A stretch of 64,000 bases of DNA from assembly GCF_009830945.1 (NCBI RefSeq), contig NZ_VWVV01000012.1, positions 62,001 to 126,000 of the forward strand. The letters run 5' to 3'. The first letter of the stretch is position 1, and the number at the start of each line of letters is the position of its first letter. Under the pieces are notes generated by a model. The model saw only the letters and a list, made by a program, of their open reading frames with translations. It was not told where the DNA came from and did no database searches. This document shows, one piece after another, positions 61,348-64,000 of this stretch. The DNA is from Nocardiopsis sp. FR4 (GTDB lineage Bacteria > Actinomycetota > Actinomycetes > Streptosporangiales > Streptosporangiaceae). The position numbers were made by a program, and so were the translations under genes.

Positions 61348-63015
61348 ATGCTCACGAAGTCTTCCCGAAAACCGCTGGCCCTCCTGGCCTCGGCCGCGGC
61401 GCTCACCATGGTGGCCACGGCGTGCGCCGAGAGCACCCGCGAGGACGGCGGAACCGACGAGTCCGAGCCGTTCGTCTTCGCCGCCGCGGGCGACATCAAG
61501 ACCCTCGACCCCTTCCTCACCAGCGACGGTGAGACCTTCCGCTACAGCCGCCAGGTCTTCGAGACCCTCCTCGAACACGAGTCCGGGGGCACCGAGATCA
61601 CCGGCGGGCTCGCCGAGGAGTGGGAGCAGTCCGAGGACGGCACCGAATGGACCTTCCACCTCCGCGACGGCGTCGTCTTCCACGACGGCGACGAACTCGA
61701 CGCCGCGGCGGTGTGCGCCAACTTCGACCGCTGGTACAACCTCAGCGGCGGTTACCAGAGCTCGAACAACTCCTATTACTGGCAGTCGATCTTCGGCGGT
61801 TTCGCGGAGAACGAGAGCGAGGACATTCCGGAGCCCCGTTTCGTCTCCTGTGAGGCCCGGGACGACCTGACCGCGGTCATCACGATCGACGAGTACTCCT
61901 CGATCTTCCCCGGCGGTTTCAGCCTCGCCGCCTTCGGCATCATGAGCCCCAGCACGCTGGAGGCCATCGCCGACCAGGAGATCACCGGCGAGGAGGGCAA
62001 CTACACCCTCCCCGAGTACAGCCAGACGGCCGGGACGGTCGCGGGCACCGGGCCCTTCACCGTCCAGGAGTGGGACCACGACCAGGCCGAGGTGACCCTC
62101 AAGCGCTTCGACGACTACTGGGGCGACCCCGCGGGCTTCGAGACGATGATCCTGCGGGCCATCCCGGACGAGACCGCCCGCCGCCAGGCGCTGGAGGCCG
62201 GGGACATCCACGGCTACGACCTGGTCGCGCCCGCCGACGTGGACCCGCTGCTCGAAGCCGGGTTCCAGGTCCCCACCCGCGACGTGTTCAACATCCTCTA
62301 CATGGCCTACCAGCAGGAGGCCCACGAGGCCCTCGCCGACGTCCAGGTGCGCGAGGCCCTCGCGCACGCCGTGGACCGCCAGCGCATCGTCGACACGATC
62401 CTGCCCGAGGGCGGGGAGGTCGCCACCCAGTTCCACCCCGACACCCTCGACGGCTGGTCCCCGGACGTGCGCACCTTCGAGTACGACCCCGGGCTGGCCG
62501 AGGAGATGCTCGCCGAGGCGGGGCAGGAGGACCTCACCCTGGAGTTCTGCTACCCGACCGACGTCACCCGCCCCTACATGCCCGCGCCGCGCGACATCTT
62601 CGACGTCATCGCCGCGGACCTGGAGGCGGTCGGCGTCACCGTGGAGCCGGTCACCTACGAGTGGACCGAGTACATCCCGAGGACCAACTCCGGCGAGTGC
62701 CCGCTGTACCTGCTCGGCTGGACCGGTGACTACAACGACGCCTACAACTTCATCGGCACCTGGTTCTCCGGCTACAACAGCGAGTTCGGCTTCCGCGACG
62801 AGGACCTGTTCGAGGCGATGGAGGAGGCTAGCACCAACCCCGACCAGGAGGAGCGCGTCGCGGCCTACGAGCGGCTCAACGAGCAGATCATGGAGATCCT
62901 CCCCGGCCTGCCCATCTCCAGCTCCCCGCCCTCCATCGCCTTCGCCGCCAACGTCAACCCGCCCAACGTCAGCCCGCTGACGCAGGAGCAGTTCGCCGAG
63001 GCCTCCTGGAAGTAG
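61348..63015 (+). CDS. Family 5 extracellular binding lipoprotein, second importer
   Basis: A 555-residue SBP_bac_5 lipoprotein. The signal ends in lipobox ATAC with Cys26, followed by an acidic spacer. Typical motifs: DIKTLDPFLTSDGETF, WTFHLRDGVVFHDGDEL, VREALAHAVDRQRIV and LPGLPISSSPPSIAFAANV. ATG 61348 has GAGGTGG just upstream; a TTG 12 bases earlier is less likely. It probably binds a di- or oligopeptide, though sugar or nickel ligands occur in the family. No CelR-type box is seen, unlike the first system. Confidence 0.9.
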   Translation: MLTKSSRKPLALLASAAALTMVATACAESTREDGGTDESEPFVFAAAGDIKTLDPFLTSDGETFRYSRQVFETLLEHESGGTEITGGLAEEWEQSEDGTEWTFHLRDGVVFHDGDELDAAAVCANFDRWYNLSGGYQSSNNSYYWQSIFGGFAENESEDIPEPRFVSCEARDDLTAVITIDEYSSIFPGGFSLAAFGIMSPSTLEAIADQEITGEEGNYTLPEYSQTAGTVAGTGPFTVQEWDHDQAEVTLKRFDDYWGDPAGFETMILRAIPDETARRQALEAGDIHGYDLVAPADVDPLLEAGFQVPTRDVFNILYMAYQQEAHEALADVQVREALAHAVDRQRIVDTILPEGGEVATQFHPDTLDGWSPDVRTFEYDPGLAEEMLAEAGQEDLTLEFCYPTDVTRPYMPAPRDIFDVIAADLEAVGVTVEPVTYEWTEYIPRTNSGECPLYLLGWTGDYNDAYNFIGTWFSGYNSEFGFRDEDLFEAMEEASTNPDQEERVAAYERLNEQIMEILPGLPISSSPPSIAFAANVNPPNVSPLTQEQFAEASWK

Positions 63016-63049
63016 GGGCCCGGCACCCTCCCCGCACCCGGGGAGGGGA

Positions 63050-63076
63050 GGGTCCGGCCGCTCGGCGGCCGGACCC
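63050..63076 (+). terminator. Hairpin after the second binding-protein gene
   Basis: GGGTCCGGCCG (63050-63060) pairs with CGGCCGGACCC (63066-63076), 5-base loop, 35 bases after the stop. Confidence 0.7.
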
Positions 63077-63109
63077 GCGCACCGGCCCGGCGCCCCGGGC
63101 CGGTGCGCG
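63076..63109 (+). terminator. Second, stronger hairpin before the permease gene
   Basis: CGCGCACCGGCCCGG (63076-63090) pairs perfectly with 63095-63109 around a 4-base loop. Tandem with the previous hairpin. Both lie within one operon, so they probably attenuate permease expression relative to the binding protein. Confidence 0.7.
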
Positions 63110-63227
63110 GGCCGCGGCACGGCGGCCCGCGGGGAGTGCACGGCACCACCCGCTCCCGTTCCCCGCTCCACCCCCGCGGGGGCGCTTCGCGTCCATCGTT
63201 CCCCACCACTGGCGAAAGGCGGCGAAG

Positions 63228-64000
63228 GTGCTGCGATTCCTCGTCAGGCGTCTCCTCCAGCTGATCCCGACCCTGGGCGGTCTGTCGATCCTGCTGTTCG
63301 TCTGGCTGCAACGGCTGCCCGGCGGGCCGGAGTACGCCCTGCTGCCCGACGACGCGACCGCCGAACAGCGGGCGCAGCTGCGGAGGTCCCTGGGCCTGGA
63401 CCAACCGATCACGGTCCAGTACCTCGCCTTCCTGCGCCGCATCCTCCAGGGCGACCTCGGCACCTCGCTCAACACCGGACGGCCGGTCACCGAGGAGTTC
63501 TTCACCCGCTTCCCGGCCACCTTCGAGCTGGCCGTCACCGCGATGCTGATCGCGGTCACCGTGGGCGTCCCCCTCGGCTACCTCGCCGCGCGCAAACGCG
63601 GCTCGGTGCTGGACTTCGCCGCCGTCGGCGGCTCCCTGCTCGGCATCTGCACGCCGGTGTTCTTCCTCGCCTTCCTCCTCAAGGTGGTCTTCGCCGAACG
63701 CCTCGGCCTGTTCCCCTCGGCCTTCCGGCTCTCACCCGGCATGAGCCGCACCGACCTCAGCGGCTTCGTCGTCCTGGACGGTCTGCGGACCGGGGAGTTC
63801 GACGTGGTCCGGGACGCCCTGCTCCACCTGGCGCTGCCCGGGCTCGCCCTGGCCTCGATCCCGCTCGCCGTGATCGTGCGCATGACCCGCGCCAGCGTCC
63901 TGGAGGTGGTCGGCGAGGACTACGTGCGCACCGCCAACGCCAAGGGGCTGCACCCCGGCACGGTGCGCACCCGCCACGTGATGCGCAACGCCATGCTCCC
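63228..64000 (+). CDS. ABC importer permease (DppB/OppB-like), cut by window end
   Basis: At least 257 residues are visible; the 3' end lies outside the window. GTG 63228 starts LRFLVRRLLQLIPTLGGLS (N-terminal helix). The periplasmic LRRSLGLDQPITVQYLAFLRR and GDLGTSLNTGRPV block is the DppB signature. Further helices follow, and the coupling-loop region begins at GEDYVRTANAKGL. AAAGG lies upstream of the start. It is the second gene of the importer operon. Confidence 0.92.
   Translation, partial: MLRFLVRRLLQLIPTLGGLSILLFVWLQRLPGGPEYALLPDDATAEQRAQLRRSLGLDQPITVQYLAFLRRILQGDLGTSLNTGRPVTEEFFTRFPATFELAVTAMLIAVTVGVPLGYLAARKRGSVLDFAAVGGSLLGICTPVFFLAFLLKVVFAERLGLFPSAFRLSPGMSRTDLSGFVVLDGLRTGEFDVVRDALLHLALPGLALASIPLAVIVRMTRASVLEVVGEDYVRTANAKGLHPGTVRTRHVMRNAML

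Overview
The window is high-GC, densely coded actinobacterial DNA with GTG/TTG starts, many stop-start overlaps and several leaderless-looking genes. A fused 2-oxoglutarate decarboxylase/E1 (kgd), an XRE-DUF397 pair, a SigB/SigF-type sigma factor with its kinase-like anti-sigma factor, GylR-style control of glycerol genes and a CelR/CebR-type box all suggest a filamentous actinomycete, most plausibly Nocardiopsidaceae (Nocardiopsis/Thermobifida relatives). The family placement is inference from gene content. I found no rRNA, tRNA, CRISPR array, transposase, integrase or prophage genes. The window looks like chromosomal core-to-metabolic DNA.

Layout. 1-6300: end of a lipid kinase gene, a small membrane protein, the sigma/anti-sigma pair, an acetyltransferase, a methyltransferase and a polar amino acid ABC importer. 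6300-16996: malic enzyme behind a hairpin-rich leader, a PadR regulator coupled to a DUF4097-type protein, a membrane protein, a 59-residue protein, a 134-bp tandem duplication, kgd, an orphan BlaI-type regulator and an MFS exporter. 17063-25944: a suppressor-of-fused-like protein, rlmN, two membrane-associated proteins, a membrane protein with a frameshifted winged-helix regulator, a tetR-ATPase-permease export operon and a nitrilase-family amidase. 26169-34999: a Cys-rich small protein, then an omega-amino-acid catabolic block (mmsA, two class III aminotransferases, two PucR activators, one Lrp). 35111-39231: a 1033-residue protein that looks like a UPF1/DNA2-type helicase with destroyed catalytic motifs, followed by a Nei-type DNA glycosylase. 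39321-46506: a LacI regulator and a five-gene peptide-family ABC importer with LacI-type operators and a perfect CelR/CebR box, so probably an oligosaccharide importer. 47196-54306: cspA, glpD, the XRE-DUF397 pair, glpF, glpK and an IclR regulator, where glpD, glpK and the regulator share one 15-bp palindrome. 54452-60989: threonine aldolase, a DJ-1 protein/MarR pair with tandem operators, the gluconate module gntP-gntR-gntK, and two small proteins. 61348-64000: a second family-5 binding protein and the start of its permease.

The main theme is substrate-specific catabolism (glycerol, gluconate, omega-amino acids, oligosaccharides, polar amino acids), with regulators beside the genes they probably control and readable palindromic operators in the gaps. 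The most unusual protein is the degenerate helicase-like one at 35111-38212. The cleanest regulatory predictions are the glycerol palindrome and the LacI/CelR sites.
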